Below, piece by piece: positions 12,177 through 25,624 of a stretch of 64,000 nt of DNA. Numbering within the stretch: position 1 is the stretch's first letter; each line of letters opens with the position of its first letter. The notes under the pieces are model-generated. The model searched no databases, was not told where the DNA came from, and saw only the letters and a list, made by a program, of their open reading frames with translations. The stretch spans positions 326,841 through 390,840 of the forward strand of contig VWZX01010557.1 of assembly GCA_013399015.1 (NCBI GenBank), read 5' to 3'. Source of the DNA: Galbula dea (taxonomy: Eukaryota > Chordata > Aves > Piciformes > Galbulidae). A program made the translations under genes and the position numbers.

Positions 12177-15100
12177 CTTGATTAATGAAATATGAAACAT
12201 AACAACAGGTTAGTCCTCTCTAAAGACAGCAGGTTTGTAACAGATGATTGACTGTTAATTATGTTCAAGCTTTAAGAAAGACAGTATTACAAAAGCCAGT
12301 CTGTATCAACTACTCCATCCCCACCTGATGGGATTGCTGAATGGTAACATTAAAAAGTTAAGGAAGATTGAGCAAAACCAACGATGTCACCAGCTGATGG
12401 TGAAACAAAAGCATTTTGACAATAAGTTTACAGGGAAAGATACGTGTCCCTGTGTTATCAGCTTCCTGAACCTGCACAGACATGGTTTAAGTAATCTTAG
12501 AGAAATTAATGAAAACATATTAATTTATATTATTATAATACTAAAATATTAAATAATATTAAATAGGGCTATGGAAATGATTAGGGGACTAGAACATCTC
12601 TCTTATGAGGAAAGGCTGAGAGAGCTGGTTCTCTTTAGCCTAGAGAAGACTGAGGGAGGATCTTATCAATGCTAATAAATAGTTACTGGGTAGGTATCAG
12701 GAGGATGGGGTCAGTCTTTTCTCAGTGGTCCCCAGTGACAGGACAAGAGGCAATGGGCACAAACTGGAATATAGAGTAGTCCCATCAAACTTAAGGAGCA
12801 ACTTTAGTCTGAGAGTGGTGGAGCACTGCAACAAGCTGCCTAGGGATGTGGTGGAGTCTCTGTCTCTGGAGACATTCAAAACCTGCCTGAACTCCATGCT
12901 GTGCAACCTGCTCTAGGTGAACCTACTCTGACAGGCAGGTTGGACTAGATGATCTGCAGAGGTCCCTTCCAACCCCTAACATTCTGCGATTCTGTGTAAC
13001 CTCTAACAGAGAATGTATGTTGCTGCAAGAAGTAATGTGGTAACTGATTGTAATTATATTTATATGTAACTGCATGGTAATGACTGTAAGGATTATATTT
13101 TACAACATTAAATACAAGACTGACAAACACTAGACACTTTACCCCTCATTATTTTATCTTTCTCAACCCTTTCTTCCCCTCTATCAAATTCAGTTCATTC
13201 AGGTATTTATTTCCTAGCAGAGTACAATGTCTTTTTCTACCCCTTACAGAAGATGGATGTGCTTTTATGCTATAATAAATACAAGTTGCACTTAACTTTT
13301 CTTTCTACTCATTTAAAACAGAGAAATTTACAAATAAGCCAATATAACACTAGTTATGTTCTTTCTGTACATATCTATGGCAGTGGCTTCAGCCTACTTC
13401 CCTTCCCTGTGCTAGTGAGGTTTCCTTCACTCAAGTAAGCAGATTTGTATGTGGGAGAATGCCAGAGGGAAAGAAGTGGGATTGTTTATATCTTTCTCTG
13501 TTCTCTTAATTGTAAGCCTGGTGGGTAAGGTGCTTCAGTTGTGGCCCACTGGTAGAATTATTGTGGGAAGAAAAGGCACTTTTACATAAATAGGAGGACA
13601 GAAGCATAAGCTGAGGCAGAAGCACCTATTATTCAGATAACAAATCTGAATCTGAGTCATGTTTTGAAGTTCAGAGTGTGATCATGACTGCTTTTGAGGA
13701 ACGATTTTCTGGATTACAATAGACAGTGGAAAGCAAGTGGAATTGCTAGAGAAAACTGTGATTTGCAAGCTCAAAGGCATGGATGAACATGTCCTCCCTT
13801 CCCTGCCTCTGTGAAGTCTAGTGATTTTTTGACTGTGTCAAGTGGCTGGTACAGCAATAAGAAATGACAAAGAAAAATTTCTAAGGAGCAGGAGTAGTGA
13901 GGAATTTATTTATGTATTCTACACTGCAGCACAGAATATGGAATTTTGTTTCAATTTTCTCAGATCTAAGGAAAAAAAATGATAAAAAAATGATGATACA
14001 TAATTGCAGGAAAAAATTGCTTAAACTAAAATTGATAATACAAATTTATCCTTCAGATATTTTTTCAAATATGTGGAATTTCAGTTTTAACTTAAATTTA
14101 TCACTAGACTATAACTCAATTGTATTGTATTTCATATGTAATTAATAATGATGACCTTTTCAGTAAACAGAAAAAGATGACTTAAAATAAAGAATAGAAT
14201 TATTCTTTTATTCTCAGAATGATCTTTTATTAAAAAAAGTTCATTATAAAAAAATGGCATTTCTTGTCAGAAGTTATATTAGTTTTAAGTTTTTAACTGC
14301 AGATCCATATGTTATTAGCCAAAATGTCCTTATCACTTACAGTCCAAAACTTAAGTGGTGTTGTTTCTCAGAAGGCCTTCGAGGCCAAGTTAAGTTAGTT
14401 CCTTCTCACTGAACCTCCGTTTTTCTTTAAAAGTATAGTTGGAAACCACAAAATGGCAGTATCTCAGAAATGATGAAATATAAATTAGTAATTCTGTGGG
14501 CAGTGCAGTCTGGTAGCCAGTGCTGGTGATCCTGGAAGTTTTTCTAGGGAAAACCTTAGCCCCAGAAGCATGAGCTGGGCAATAGCCTTTCCTCTCTCTC
14601 CTTCTAGCCAGTCCTCCCCTTTCTTTCCCAGTTCAGACTGACCCCATCAGTCAGGAATAAGGAAACACTGGTAATTTTTCTATTTTCCAGAAGATGCAAT
14701 CTGTGCAAAAGGGGACACTTAGGTCAGTCACTGTGGGAAAGAGACCAAGAAATCCCTGCAAACTTGAAAACTGAGTGAAATTTAAAAAGTCCATTGCATG
14801 TTTTTAGTCTCCTAGAAGGTAGTGTGCACTCCAAGATAAGAGACGCAACAATTCATGTTTGAAAGACAATTAAATGTTTTCTATTGTTAGTCACAGAATG
14901 AACCCAGATAATCTGATTTATTTTATTTTATGACTGCACAATTACATTCCGTGTCAAAAGTTCCCCTTGTGGTGACCCAGGCTATAGTCGTCTAAAAAAC
15001 CCATATTTTCCATGGCTTTAACAAAACATCTAAAATCCCCTTGGCTGAAACTTTAATACTATTTAAACGTAGAAACAAATCCTGTTAAATTAATATAATC

Positions 15101-15301
15101 TGAGTAATTTCATTGACTTCTGCTGAGTTTAAGTGACTTCAGTAGGAGGAATTAGGTGAGTATATTTTTTTAAAGTAGGATTTAGCCTTAGGCTTTTAAC
15201 TTTTAATTTTGCTAACCTCAATTTTTCAATTGCTATTTTCACAAAGTTTCGTTACTGTGGGATAATAATGTTAAGAAAAAAAATCCCCTTATTGCATGTA
15301 C
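12177..15301 (-). other. KCNH7: KCNH7 intron between second homology-domain exon and RRRKLSF exon
   Basis: 3125-bp intron. Apart from the CR1 at 12566-12998 it is AT-rich unique sequence with no further recognisable element. The acceptor region near 12177 has only a modest pyrimidine tract (GTTTCATATTTCATTAATCAAG). Confidence 0.85.
12566..12998 (+). mobile_element. CR1 LINE, 5'-truncated 3' portion
   Basis: About 430 bp on the plus strand. Early bases translate in pieces to the CR1 C-terminal protein (GLEHLSYEERLRELVLFSLE); a damaged stretch follows around 12650-12710 with small indels, then a readable frame from 12725 (VPSDRTRGNGHKLEYR to FKTCLNSMLCNLL). The tail runs ggttggactagatgatctgcagaggtcccttccaacccc and ends cattctgcgattctgtgt. 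Several disruptions mark it as older than the copies at 51-60 kb. Confidence 0.92.
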
Positions 15302-15507
15302 CTTTGCAGTTTCATCTCTCAGATTAAAAGTCAATTCTAGGTTGGTGAGGAAGAGATCAGAAAATTCAGGGTACATATCCAAAACTTCTAGGAGATCTTC
15401 TCGCTGGATCTTATGTAAGTCACAGTAAGTTAAAGCTCTCACATCTGCATTAGACTTTCCTGGTTTTGCATAAAGATGTACCATCTCCCCAAAAATATCA
15501 TTTTTTC
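15302..15507 (-). CDS. KCNH7: KCNH7 exon: cyclic-nucleotide-binding-homology domain, second part
   Basis: 206-bp exon. Acceptor TTTCTTCAG|GAAAAAATG; donor GCAAAG|GTACAT. Two bases complete a Gly codon, then 68 codons end in phase 0. It begins KNDIFGEMVHLYAKPG and ends FNLRDETAK, completing the homology domain and its C-helix. The donor is unusual (ACAT rather than AAGT after GT), but it is the only GT that keeps the frame and matches the ERG3 residues at this junction. It is 12 bp longer than the KCNH2 exon as recalled, accounted for by four extra residues (ETAK). Read-through into the intron would add about 21 residues (starting VHAIRGFFF) and stop. Confidence 0.95.
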
Positions 15508-17802
15508 CTGAAGAAAGAAATTAGATGGAGAGTATTATTTTAATCATGAATAAGCCATTAAATTGAATGATGTATTTCTTCATGATAATGGTGTAGAATA
15601 CTTGATTTCACATAAAGTGATACAATCAGATTACTATTGCACATGTCATAAATCAAACCTAAAATTATTAAAACCAATGAAATTCCATAGTCATATAACT
15701 AGAGTAAGCTAAAGAAAAACCTAGTTTCATCAGTTTTTCTTCAGTTCCACCAAAACTTCATGGCTACAGCAGGTTACTTTGCTCTTTCTTGTAAAAACAT
15801 TACTTGATAATTTAAATCATATTGTTATGGTGACAAAGAGGCACTTTGTGTTGTTCAGTAGAGTCCAGGACCTGTGCTGGCCTGCAACCTCATTTTTTTA
15901 AAGAATTAGATAAAGAAACAGGCCATGCTTGAAATATATTTTAGTAGAAAATGATTTATTTTTATATTTTTTGGAGGGTATGCAAAACTTCTAAGATACA
16001 CAAGTTGTTTTCAAGAACCTCTTTAAGCATAGCTACCTTTGTTTTAATACTATTAAAATTCTTTCCATGAATGTGGACACATTCATGGTACTTGTTTGCT
16101 AAAATTGTCATCTCTATTTAATTGCTTGTTATCCCCAAATCTGCACCTGACCTTCATGAATGCAGAGCAGCTGCAGCCATACACCAGTGAAAGTATGCTC
16201 TAAACTAAGGGTTGCAGTGCTTACCTGCAAAATGGGGCTTGGGCCAGAAATAGGAAAAATGTTGTGGAAAATAGCAGTGGTCATAGCAATTGAGAAACAG
16301 TAGACTGGAGAAAAAGAATACAGGGGTGATTTTGCCTCTCTGTTTAAGATTTGTGGCTTTTATGACACAGTGGTTACTATAAGAAGTTGGGTTTCTCCAT
16401 TTTCTAAAAAGAAAGCTAAAAAATAGATGACCAAACAGCTAAAAGATGCATAAAAATATAATTTCAGGACTGATTTCCAGTGAGGATCTTAAACTATCTT
16501 AAGTCTGTTTAGCTTATCAACAGGATGATTAAGAGGTTACCTGATTATATTGCATATATTCTCGGAGAGAGAATAGATAATTACATATTTTTGATGTAAG
16601 AAATGAAATCCTTGATAAACCATACTGTTCATAATCAAGGAAAGACACTCACACAGGTAAGTGAAAACCTCACAGTGTTACATTTGCATTATGCCTACTT
16701 TGCTTGTGCCTAAAACTGGTCCAATTGATGAGGGCAACAGCATGGGACGACAAATTATGTTGCTAACATCATCTAAACCTAGGGAAGGATTGCTGCAGGC
16801 ACACTTTTGTACTTCTGCTCACATATCCAGCCTGCAAAGTACTAGCAGAATAATCAGTCAGAAGCGGATCAATAGCAACATACTGCTACAAGTCCACATT
16901 TTGCTTCAGCTACTTTTCTGGCTGTAAGTTCCTACAGTGGATGATAAACAGAAAGGATGAATGATGTTACAGCTGATATAGGTTTCCATAAAACAAAATC
17001 CTTACTAATGTACTGAATTATTCTTTGCATTCTTATTACCTGAAATTAAATTGGAGAAACAAATCAGTTGTCCTGTTTAGGTAGGGTTTTAGTTATTCTA
17101 CTTTTAAAATTGCTGTAGTTAATGAAGCCATTACCTGCTGTAGGTGAGCACCCAGCTGGATTGAACATTGCTCTGAGCTATCTTCTCTGGGAAAGAAAAC
17201 AAGTAATTCCCCATGCTATACAAACAAGAATGACTTAATAAGAAATATAGGGGAAACACTGGTGTTAGTGCTCCTAAGTATCAATCTAGATCAGATTGAT
17301 CTGTTATTCTCTTCCTTTTCTAAATGCTCAGAGGGCAGAAGCAGACATTTCAGAAAACCTTCAGAAGACATTTTGAATGACTAAAGTAGAAACCTGTTTT
17401 TCTCCAGTCAAAATATGGGGGTTCTATGTGTTTCAGTACCCTCATACACTGTTCAAGAAAAGGCTAACCTTGACTTTGTTTTTTTGCTGCATAAACAAAA
17501 CCGTAGTGATTAGATATCTGCTTGCCTCAACTTGCAGTTTACTACTTTATCAAGGAATAAATCTGACTCACTTCTGCTCTTAACATTTCCTTCTCTTACA
17601 TTTTAGATATCCAGGGATGTGGCTTCTTTGGTGTACATGAGTTGTTGCAGTGATGTAGACTTTGCTGCTTAAACAAATTATATCTCTGCTTGATTTTAAA
17701 TAACAATGAGCAAAACATTTACAGATTTCCTTCCCTAGAAACAACAATGGATATTTCTTTTCAATCCCTTGACTCTTTTAACATGCCTTGTAATTTACTT
17801 AC
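15508..17802 (-). other. KCNH7: KCNH7 intron between the two homology-domain exons
   Basis: 2295-bp intron, AT-rich, without a recognisable repeat. It holds a perfect 11-bp-arm inverted repeat at 16065-16088. Open frames inside it have no family signature. Confidence 0.88.
16065..16088. repeat. Short perfect inverted repeat
   Basis: Arms ccatgaatgtg and cacattcatgg are exact reverse complements around a two-base centre (ga). The loop is too tight for a stable RNA hairpin, so it is a DNA palindrome rather than an obvious RNA gene. Function unknown; chance is possible. Confidence 0.7.
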
Positions 17803-18055
17803 CAAGAATGGCTACAACAATGTCACTCTTAAGGATTTCAATGGAGCCTCTTGATACAAAGTAGAGAGCAGTGAGAACATCTCCACAGTGCACTAAAGTG
17901 TCTCCAGGCGGTGCATGTGTTGTCTTAAATTTCATAGCCAAAGCTCGAAGACAGCCTTTGCTGGCCCCGCGGAAAGCTTTGCAATTCTGAAGCAAATTTT
18001 GGTTGAGGTGCAGACAAATGTCAGCTTGTAAGCATTCTGGAAACCCCTTCAGGAC
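17803..18055 (-). CDS. KCNH7: KCNH7 exon: cyclic-nucleotide-binding-homology domain, first part
   Basis: 253-bp exon, equal in length to the KCNH2 exon at this place as I recall it. Acceptor GTCTTTCCAG|GTCCTG, donor CTTG|GTAAGT. Phase 0 in, phase 1 out. It encodes the last C-linker residues (VLKGFPECLQADICLHLNQN) and the first beta strands of the homology domain, with APPGDTLVHCGDVLTALYF and RGSIEILKSDIVVAILG. ERG channels keep this fold but do not bind cyclic nucleotides usefully; the domain contacts the N-terminal PAS domain and sets slow deactivation. All 84 codons are open and highly conserved relative to the human protein as recalled. Confidence 0.97.
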
Positions 18056-21000
18056 CTGGAAAGACAAGCATGAGGATTTCCTGTGAGTGCTATGAAAGTT
18101 GCTTTACAGAATTTTTATATTTTCTCCCTGCACAGGAAAAAGAAGTGACATACAAACAGAGGTGGCTCTAAGAGCCACCAGAGTATTACAATTTAACAGC
18201 TGCAGAGTGTAATCTATGTTACAAAGCTTATACAATGTGAATAGTAATGTACATACTAATAATGTACATAGTGATTATAAAATTTGTTATTAAGATTTCT
18301 TTCATTGAAAGAAATAGTATCAAGGTATGTGAATGAATATACTGCAGTAAAATAAGACAGCTAAAGGGAAAGTCATGACTGAATTTCACTTATTTGGACT
18401 AATACAACATCAGAGAGCCTTTTGCTGAAACAACCGTAACATTTGTAAAATAAGAGTTATATGAACAAGATCAGTCTTTTTTTTTTCAGACAGAGAGCAT
18501 TTTAATGGGATTTTCTTTTTAAACATACTCTGCTTGTAAGTGTAGGACTTAGATTTTTATCAGAAAAAGTAACGTTCCACTGAAACAATGATATTCTGCA
18601 GATTTACATAGGCCGATGATTAGTTCAGCAAACCACAGGGCTAGCTGCTATAGTCCTTGCTCATCTCTTATTCAGAACAATGAGAGTTTGCCTGAAGTGG
18701 AGCCATGGGAGTCCTCTTCCGTACCATGGTAACATGTATGCAATTAGTTTTGTTATGAAGAAAGAAAGCGAGCTACTTACAATGTGGTCATTATGTGTAA
18801 GCTTTTCTAAACTGTCTATGATCATATTACCTCCGGGTTTTTTTTAGAATCAATAAACTTTTCTGCAGCTGACTTCTACTGCCCACCTTGTGATTCTGCC
18901 TGCTGTGGTAAGGAACTGGCCTGACACATTGTTATGCACCACCCTTTGTTTCCGCTGAATTCTGTTCTCTGCTGTCACAGATGTTAATGGGTCATATGCT
19001 TTCCCTGGGAATGGCTACATTTGTTGCCTGTTTCCAAGAATAAAACATGACCTGATGCTACCAGGCTTATGAATAGGTGAACAACATGTGTGGGTTTTGT
19101 TATTAAAGCAGTCTCGTTATTAATTCCTGTTTATCCTCTGTACTGTTTTTCTACAAGCATGTAAGTATTCCTGCACAGAAAAAAAATATACAAAATACAT
19201 TCACTTGTTGCTATATTCGTTCTTACTTCATCACAATAAAGGTCTGTGCACTCACTCTTGTTGCATAAAGATATTCACAACTCTTATCCCTTGCTAACAG
19301 AGAACATGAAGACAAATTTCTGATATGAGGCTTCTGTCCACACAAGCTGAGCTATGATTTACAAATGAAATATTAGTACCTTTCACTGAGTTGAAATGTT
19401 TCTATGATTGCTAATGGAAATCAATGCTGTGAAATAACAAATAGAATGTTTTAACACACATATATATACAGGAAATTTATGATCTATAGGGCATAACCAC
19501 ATAAAATTTATACATCCTCAGAAAAAGTGAGCATTCAACAATAAACAAAGGAAATTTTGATAAGTGAAAAGCTTTATGGTGCCACTCTGTTTCATTCTCT
19601 ATTACACCACCAGAAATAACTTATTATGAAATTACTCTTTTTATTTTAATGTAATTACATCAAAATAAAAATATTCTGGGTTGTAGTAACTTATTGAAAG
19701 ATACTAAAAAAATGATAATCAAATAAGTTCAATCAATGGTGCAGGTGGAGAAAAATTGCAGGTGTTTATTTTTAAATTGTTCTGTAGTCATGTGAGTAAA
19801 AAAAGACCCATTTTGAATTAGTTCTTTTGCTATACGTCTATCTGTATATAACTTAGAAGAGCTCCATTTTTTATAGGTTGAGTTCAGATGTACTTACAAG
19901 AAAAGGTATTTGAATTGTAAGGAAGTGAGGAGCACAGTCTTAGGAAAAATTGTGCTGATTTTTCACATCAGCTTCTCTTTATCTCTTTTTTCAAGGGATT
20001 ATACTTTACCATTAAGCAAAAACCATGCAGACCATGTGTGTTGATTTATATTTCTGAAGATACTTCGTGTAGTTCTTTAAAGAAACAATTATTTTCATAA
20101 TTAAGTTATACTTAACATGAAACTAGCCTAAAACCATTTCATACTAGCTAATACTTATATGCCAATAACATCTGAAAGACAGTAGCCTCTGTTCAAGTAT
20201 CTGCAATTTAAAAGTCCCTGCCCCATGGAGCTTACAGTCTAAACCTGTTGTTATATACAAGAGAGAAAGAATTTTACATTTTAATACCATACTTGTCAAA
20301 TGTCTGGAAGGAAGACGGATGCCCAGGTAACACTGATTTCCAGTGGAGTTGTGGAGATTACTCCTCTAACACACATTTAGAAGTGCAAGAAAGAAGCTGA
20401 TTTGAAGATAAATTATTTAAAACATTGCTATACAGTACATTGGTAGTAGGAGCTTACCATATCACATGCATTGTGTTGAGGTGTTTAATACAAGGCCAGT
20501 AGCTGACTCTGTACAGAATTTGATGTTTTCAAACTAAGTTTTATGTTGTGCAGTACAAACATCTTGCCAACCCAAGCCTCCATGTACTCTCCTAGTGTTC
20601 ATTACTTTGAGAAAAATTTTTCATTCATCAATATTTTTAGCTTGTGTAAATAAGGGAGTATCTGCTTCTTACAAATATCTTCGATAACTTGTGTAAAGAA
20701 GGAGCAATTGTATTGAAAATTATGTTCTTATAATGTGGCAATCAATATCAACACACTGTATGTACACACTCTCACAACTCTAAATATTAGCAAAACATCC
20801 ATGCAGTCTTTGAACTTGTGGGACTAGCTTAAAAAGAATAGAAATATAAATATTGCATTTCTCGTCTGTTAACTTGTTGTGAGCTTTTGGAGTCTTTAAA
20901 CACATTTAAATCATGCTCCAATATGACAAGAAATTTAAAAACACACTTTTATAAACAACTGAAAGCCAGCATAATCTTGACATTATATGAATGCAAGTCT

Positions 21001-21948
21001 AGGTAATGTAAAAATAAAATCATTTTCAAAAAAAAATTTTGGAAATGATTAAGCAAGAATTGCTCTTTGAATAGTTTTAGTCTCAATGACAAATACCAAA
21101 TTAATAAATCATTTGAATACAAGTTTGGATTTCAGTTGCTCCATTCCTTCCTGACAGGTTTCTATTGTTGCACTCAATATGTCCTTAATGGTGAATCCAT
21201 TGGGCCCTGGTGAGAAGAATCTTGCATTCTCGTGGTTAGAATCGTATTTAAAATCAGAACTCATGCATAATTTAAGAGACACAGGTCTTCTAAGATAGAC
21301 ATGTAACAAATCGGCCTCAACTCTCCCCATCCCAAAAAAGAAAAAAAAAAAAGAGTTAAACCAGTTATGATGCTGCGACCGTAGGCTCCCGTAGTCTCTC
21401 GTTGATAATTATCAAGTCTAAGTTCAATAGTCTCTTCCTGACTGGTATAAATCTTATTCCACATCAAATAATGTTCGTTTATCTACCTGTCATGCTTAGA
21501 GAGGGGAACTGTCATTCAGAGAGAAGTAAAATATTTTATGTGGAATAAGTTAATGAAGTTCAGTGGAGGATAGTAGGGATTTGATTCATACTGTCTTGAA
21601 GAATGTGATCTTTTATAAGTGGAGAGGAAGTTCAACTTAATTAGCTTCTCTTTTTCAAGATGATAGCTAAGTATCACTTGTACATGTCTTAAACACCTTT
21701 ATGACAACAGAATTGGAGACATCTGTGTGCCCTAACCTCAGAGAACTAGCAAATGTTTGGGACAATTATAACTTAGTTTCATTTGGATAAATTATAACAT
21801 TCATGACAATATTTTGGATCCTCAGTTCTGGAACAAACAGTGAATTCTGCCCTACAGAAAATACTTAGAAATTATCCAGCCAAAGCAAATCGGAATATTA
21901 GCCAGAGTAATTGTTATAAAACATGGAAATATAGCAACATATACCAAC

Positions 21949-22352
21949 AGAATCACAGAGTGGTTGAGGTTGGAAGGCATCTCTGTCCAACCTTCCTGCT
22001 CAAGCAGGGATACCTAGAGCTGGTAGCCCAGGACAATATCTGGATGTCTTTTGAATATCGCCAAGGATGGAGACTCCACAACCTCTCTGGGAAACTTGTA
22101 GCAGTGCGAAGTCATCCTCACAGTAAAAAAAGTGTTTCCTGACGTTTGGACGGAACCTCTTGTTTCAGTTTGTGCCCAATCCCTCTGGCCCTGTCGCTGG
22201 GCACCATGGAAAAGAGCCTAGTGCCATCCTCTTTAAAACCTCCCTTCACTTGTTCACATTGACAAGATCCCCTACTAACATTCACTTCTCCAGGCTGAAT
22301 AGTATCAGCTCTCTCAACCTTTACTAGTATGAGAGAAGCTCAGTCCCTGCAG
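21949..22352 (-). mobile_element. CR1 LINE, diverged, minus orientation
   Basis: About 400 bp. On the plus strand it starts with the reversed CR1 tail (cagaatcacagagtggttgaggttggaaggcatct), then the inverted C-terminal coding part: ggatggagactccacaacctctctgggaaact, and cctctggccctgtcgctgggcacc (reverse of the Asp-Arg-Thr-Arg-Gly region). It ends near the ggctgaatagtatcagctctctcaacc segment. Many substitutions and small indels versus the young copies show it is an old insertion of another CR1 subfamily. Confidence 0.9.
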
Positions 22353-25300
22353 TCTGGCAGTCGAAGATATTCCTTTCATTCTGCATATAATCTTCTGTCA
22401 TACATTTTCTCTGTTGAAATGTAAGTGGAGTCAAACATTATAATGCCATCTAGCAGCTGAAGAGAGCACAAGAGGGCTCTTGTGTGCGGCGGTCTGTTTG
22501 AGGTGTGTTGAAATTCATTTTGCCTAAGGCTTTCTTGTTCTAAAATCAGTCACACTTATTTATGAGCCATAAGTATCTACCATATAAAGGGAAAGATAAA
22601 GGTAGACTCTCAAATTCATCCAACAATTTAAGCTGGCATAAACTGAAAGAGGGATTCTGGTCCTTCCCCACTTTATCTGTTTATTCCTGTCCTGTCTTGG
22701 TCTGTCTTCATGAAATGATTTCAGAAAGTGATCCATACAAAAACTAATGCAGCGAAAAATATTAGCATCCGAAGGTACAAAGAGGTAGGAGTAAATACAG
22801 TTTGTGCTGTAGACTACATGTACTTCATCTCTATTTCGATAATATAGATCTCAGGATATGCTGACATTGGCATGACTAAAGGCCAAATAAAGTCCTTGAA
22901 CAATTTGAATAATAAATTTTGAACTAATTACAGGAAGAAAATCTCATGCTTTGGAGTGTTCACTCTAGTGGGGATTTATATTCAAAATTAACATTTTGTC
23001 TGCTATAGTTTATTCTGTAAGAATGAGTGAAATTAATTCATAGCAATTCATATGTTTAATGAAATAAGCTATGTCTTTAATTTGTGTCTTTCTGCCATCT
23101 AATTATAGCACTAATCTGAGACTCATTTTAGCTGCACAAATTGCACTGCATAGATCTTGAATTAGAATCTCTGTCCCTTAGTAGCTGTTCCCTCTAATGG
23201 GAAGACTAGTGCGGGATTTGGTTCTCTCACAAATATCTAACTCTGAGATTTTACTGAGATCTTCATCTAGGATAAATGTTTCTGTAATTCAACTTAGTTC
23301 TATTTGCAGAAATATTTTTTTACTATTTCTGTAATTACAGAGTAGTTAATTACAGATGTTTGCAGAAGGCCAAAACTTTTCCAAGGGCTTTCACCATTTA
23401 GAAAAGACTGAACAAGGTCACAGATGGTGGTAATTCTGCTCCAGCATCCCTTGGGCTCAACATAGAATACAGGTTATTTCTGAGCAGTCCTATTCTTCAT
23501 ACAGGAAAATGTTGCGACGCCGGATTTATTTATTTAATAATTTATATATTTTTGAGACATGCAGGAAGTCTTTGCAACAGCTGAGAGAGAGGAGAAGCAG
23601 TGTGATTACGAGCTAATTCACCTTACAATGAGATTTGAAATCTGAGAGCCTTATCAAGGATTAGGATCATTTTCTTTCAGTCATAGACACGACACAGATT
23701 TGTGTGGCATTTTTATGTTGAAATTAGTGGAGCTGCAGTGGATCATTCTTCATCTATCATCTCAATAGAGTTTCAGAGTACATCTGAAAGGCGATCTCTA
23801 ACATATCCTTGGGTAAGGAGGACAGAAAATTATTTCAGTTTCTTAGACTGTTAACTCTCTCATCAACAGAAAGGTTTAATGTTCATAGAGGTTACATCCA
23901 TGTCTTCCAAAAATGTGATAGTTGGATAGTTCATTGCCTTTGTTTTTGAGACATTAGACTATAAAATACAATGCAGGGAGAAACTGATATTGCATGTAGG
24001 TTGACATTCTTGAAAGCCTTTTTGTTTTCCTGTGAGGTCTTCTTTTCTGTAACTTGACTGAATGGAGGTGTCCATGTGTTTTAAGTGGTCTTGTTATAGA
24101 AAATAAAAGAACAGCTTTTCATCTAATCATATCTGAGGTACTTTCTAATGGGTTATATGTAATGATTTCCATTCTGACATATAAACAAACAGCAGTACCA
24201 CTTTCCACCATGATTACATATTCTCTCTGTTTAACCAATCGTTGCTAATTTTTGTTCCAAACACTTCTAATTTGGATTATACCAGGAACTTCTCCTTGTG
24301 ATCTTTGAAATTTTAATTCACTTTTCTAATTCTCTGGTTCAAAGATATTACAGCAATATTACTACTGGTAGACGTGTTTGTGTCATAGCAAGTAATCACA
24401 GCGAGAGGAAAAGCAAGAATAACAAACGTAGTGAAGTCATCTGGTGACCAGTTGCCAGTTTCTTACAAAGAAGCTTTAGCAAAGCAAAGATGAACCTGCC
24501 CTTTGTTTGATACAGTAGCATTGCTGTTTCTGAACCTTCAAGATAGGCGTGTGCTCTGCTGTACTTACATGATCACTGTGGCCAAGACCATTTATCACAA
24601 GTGTAGAATTGACCATTTGCTTGGATGTGGGTAGGAGAAGGTTCCATAAATTTAGGCATGCATTTTTTTTTCTTTCGTGGTACTGAGTAAAACCTCAGAT
24701 AAAGAGGCACCTGTCCCACATCCAAAATTTTAATTAATGTGTACATTTGTCTAAACACTTTCCAAAGCTTGTCCCACTCATTTGCTACTTTGAACTTTTA
24801 CAAAAGTTAAAATAAACCAAATAATCTATTTAGATGCACAGAAGATCCATGGAAAGGAGTGGGGAGAGGACTGCAAAAAATACATGCATAACTTAAAACA
24901 AGATCTCAAACGCTAAATACATCATCTTTTTACAGTTGGCATCACAGGCATGCAGTTATCAGTGCTGCACTGATAACATTGGAACAAAGGGAGGAAAAGA
25001 AGGCAAAAAGAGTTTAGGAAAAACAGAACAGGATAGTTTAAAAAATAAGAGTCATATGTTTGAATATTTGGGGTTAGTAATATCTTTCATGAAACAATAT
25101 ACACTGTAAATAATTTTTTGTAATTTAACTTTACCAGTGTATGCCACAGGGATACGATTTAAATTATGTTTATTCTATAGACTCAATACTTTTATCCAGA
25201 TTAAAATAAATCCCAAATCCTGTTTATCCAGGCCATGCATAACTACGTAGAACTGTTTTTATCAAAATACATTATGCAATGAAACATAATCAAAGAGATG

Positions 25301-25581
25301 TAGAAATGAAGGAAAGTGGAGCAAATAAATAATGTTCTCAGCATTTCACCTGCAGATCTTTGAAGCTAATGTTAAGTTTAGCCATTTCAAGTAAGCATGA
25401 AGCATTATCTTCTGGTTTGCTATATAAAGCATAGGATTTTGTTGGAAAATCAAGTTTATTTAGCCTTACTGCTGTAGTATTCCTGAAGTTAAAATCTGGT
25501 TGTGGTTTGTTTTTCACTTTTCCTGAATTCTTAAGTATATTACTGATAACAAAAACATCTTTTGAAACATATTCTCTATTA

Positions 25582-25624
25582 TTTATATATATATGTATAC
25601 ATTGCATGTACATATATATATAAA
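25582..25624. repeat. AT-rich inverted repeat with 16-bp perfect arms
   Basis: Left arm tttatatatatatgta (25582-25597) and right arm tacatatatatataaa (25609-25624) are exact reverse complements separated by 11 bases (tacattgcatg). The arms are mainly TA dinucleotides, so slippage is a simple origin. Could extrude as a cruciform; too short for a typical microRNA precursor. Confidence 0.85.

Noticed and set aside
25582..25624. MicroRNA precursor
   Set aside because: Stem only 16 bp and mostly TA repeat; too short and low in complexity.
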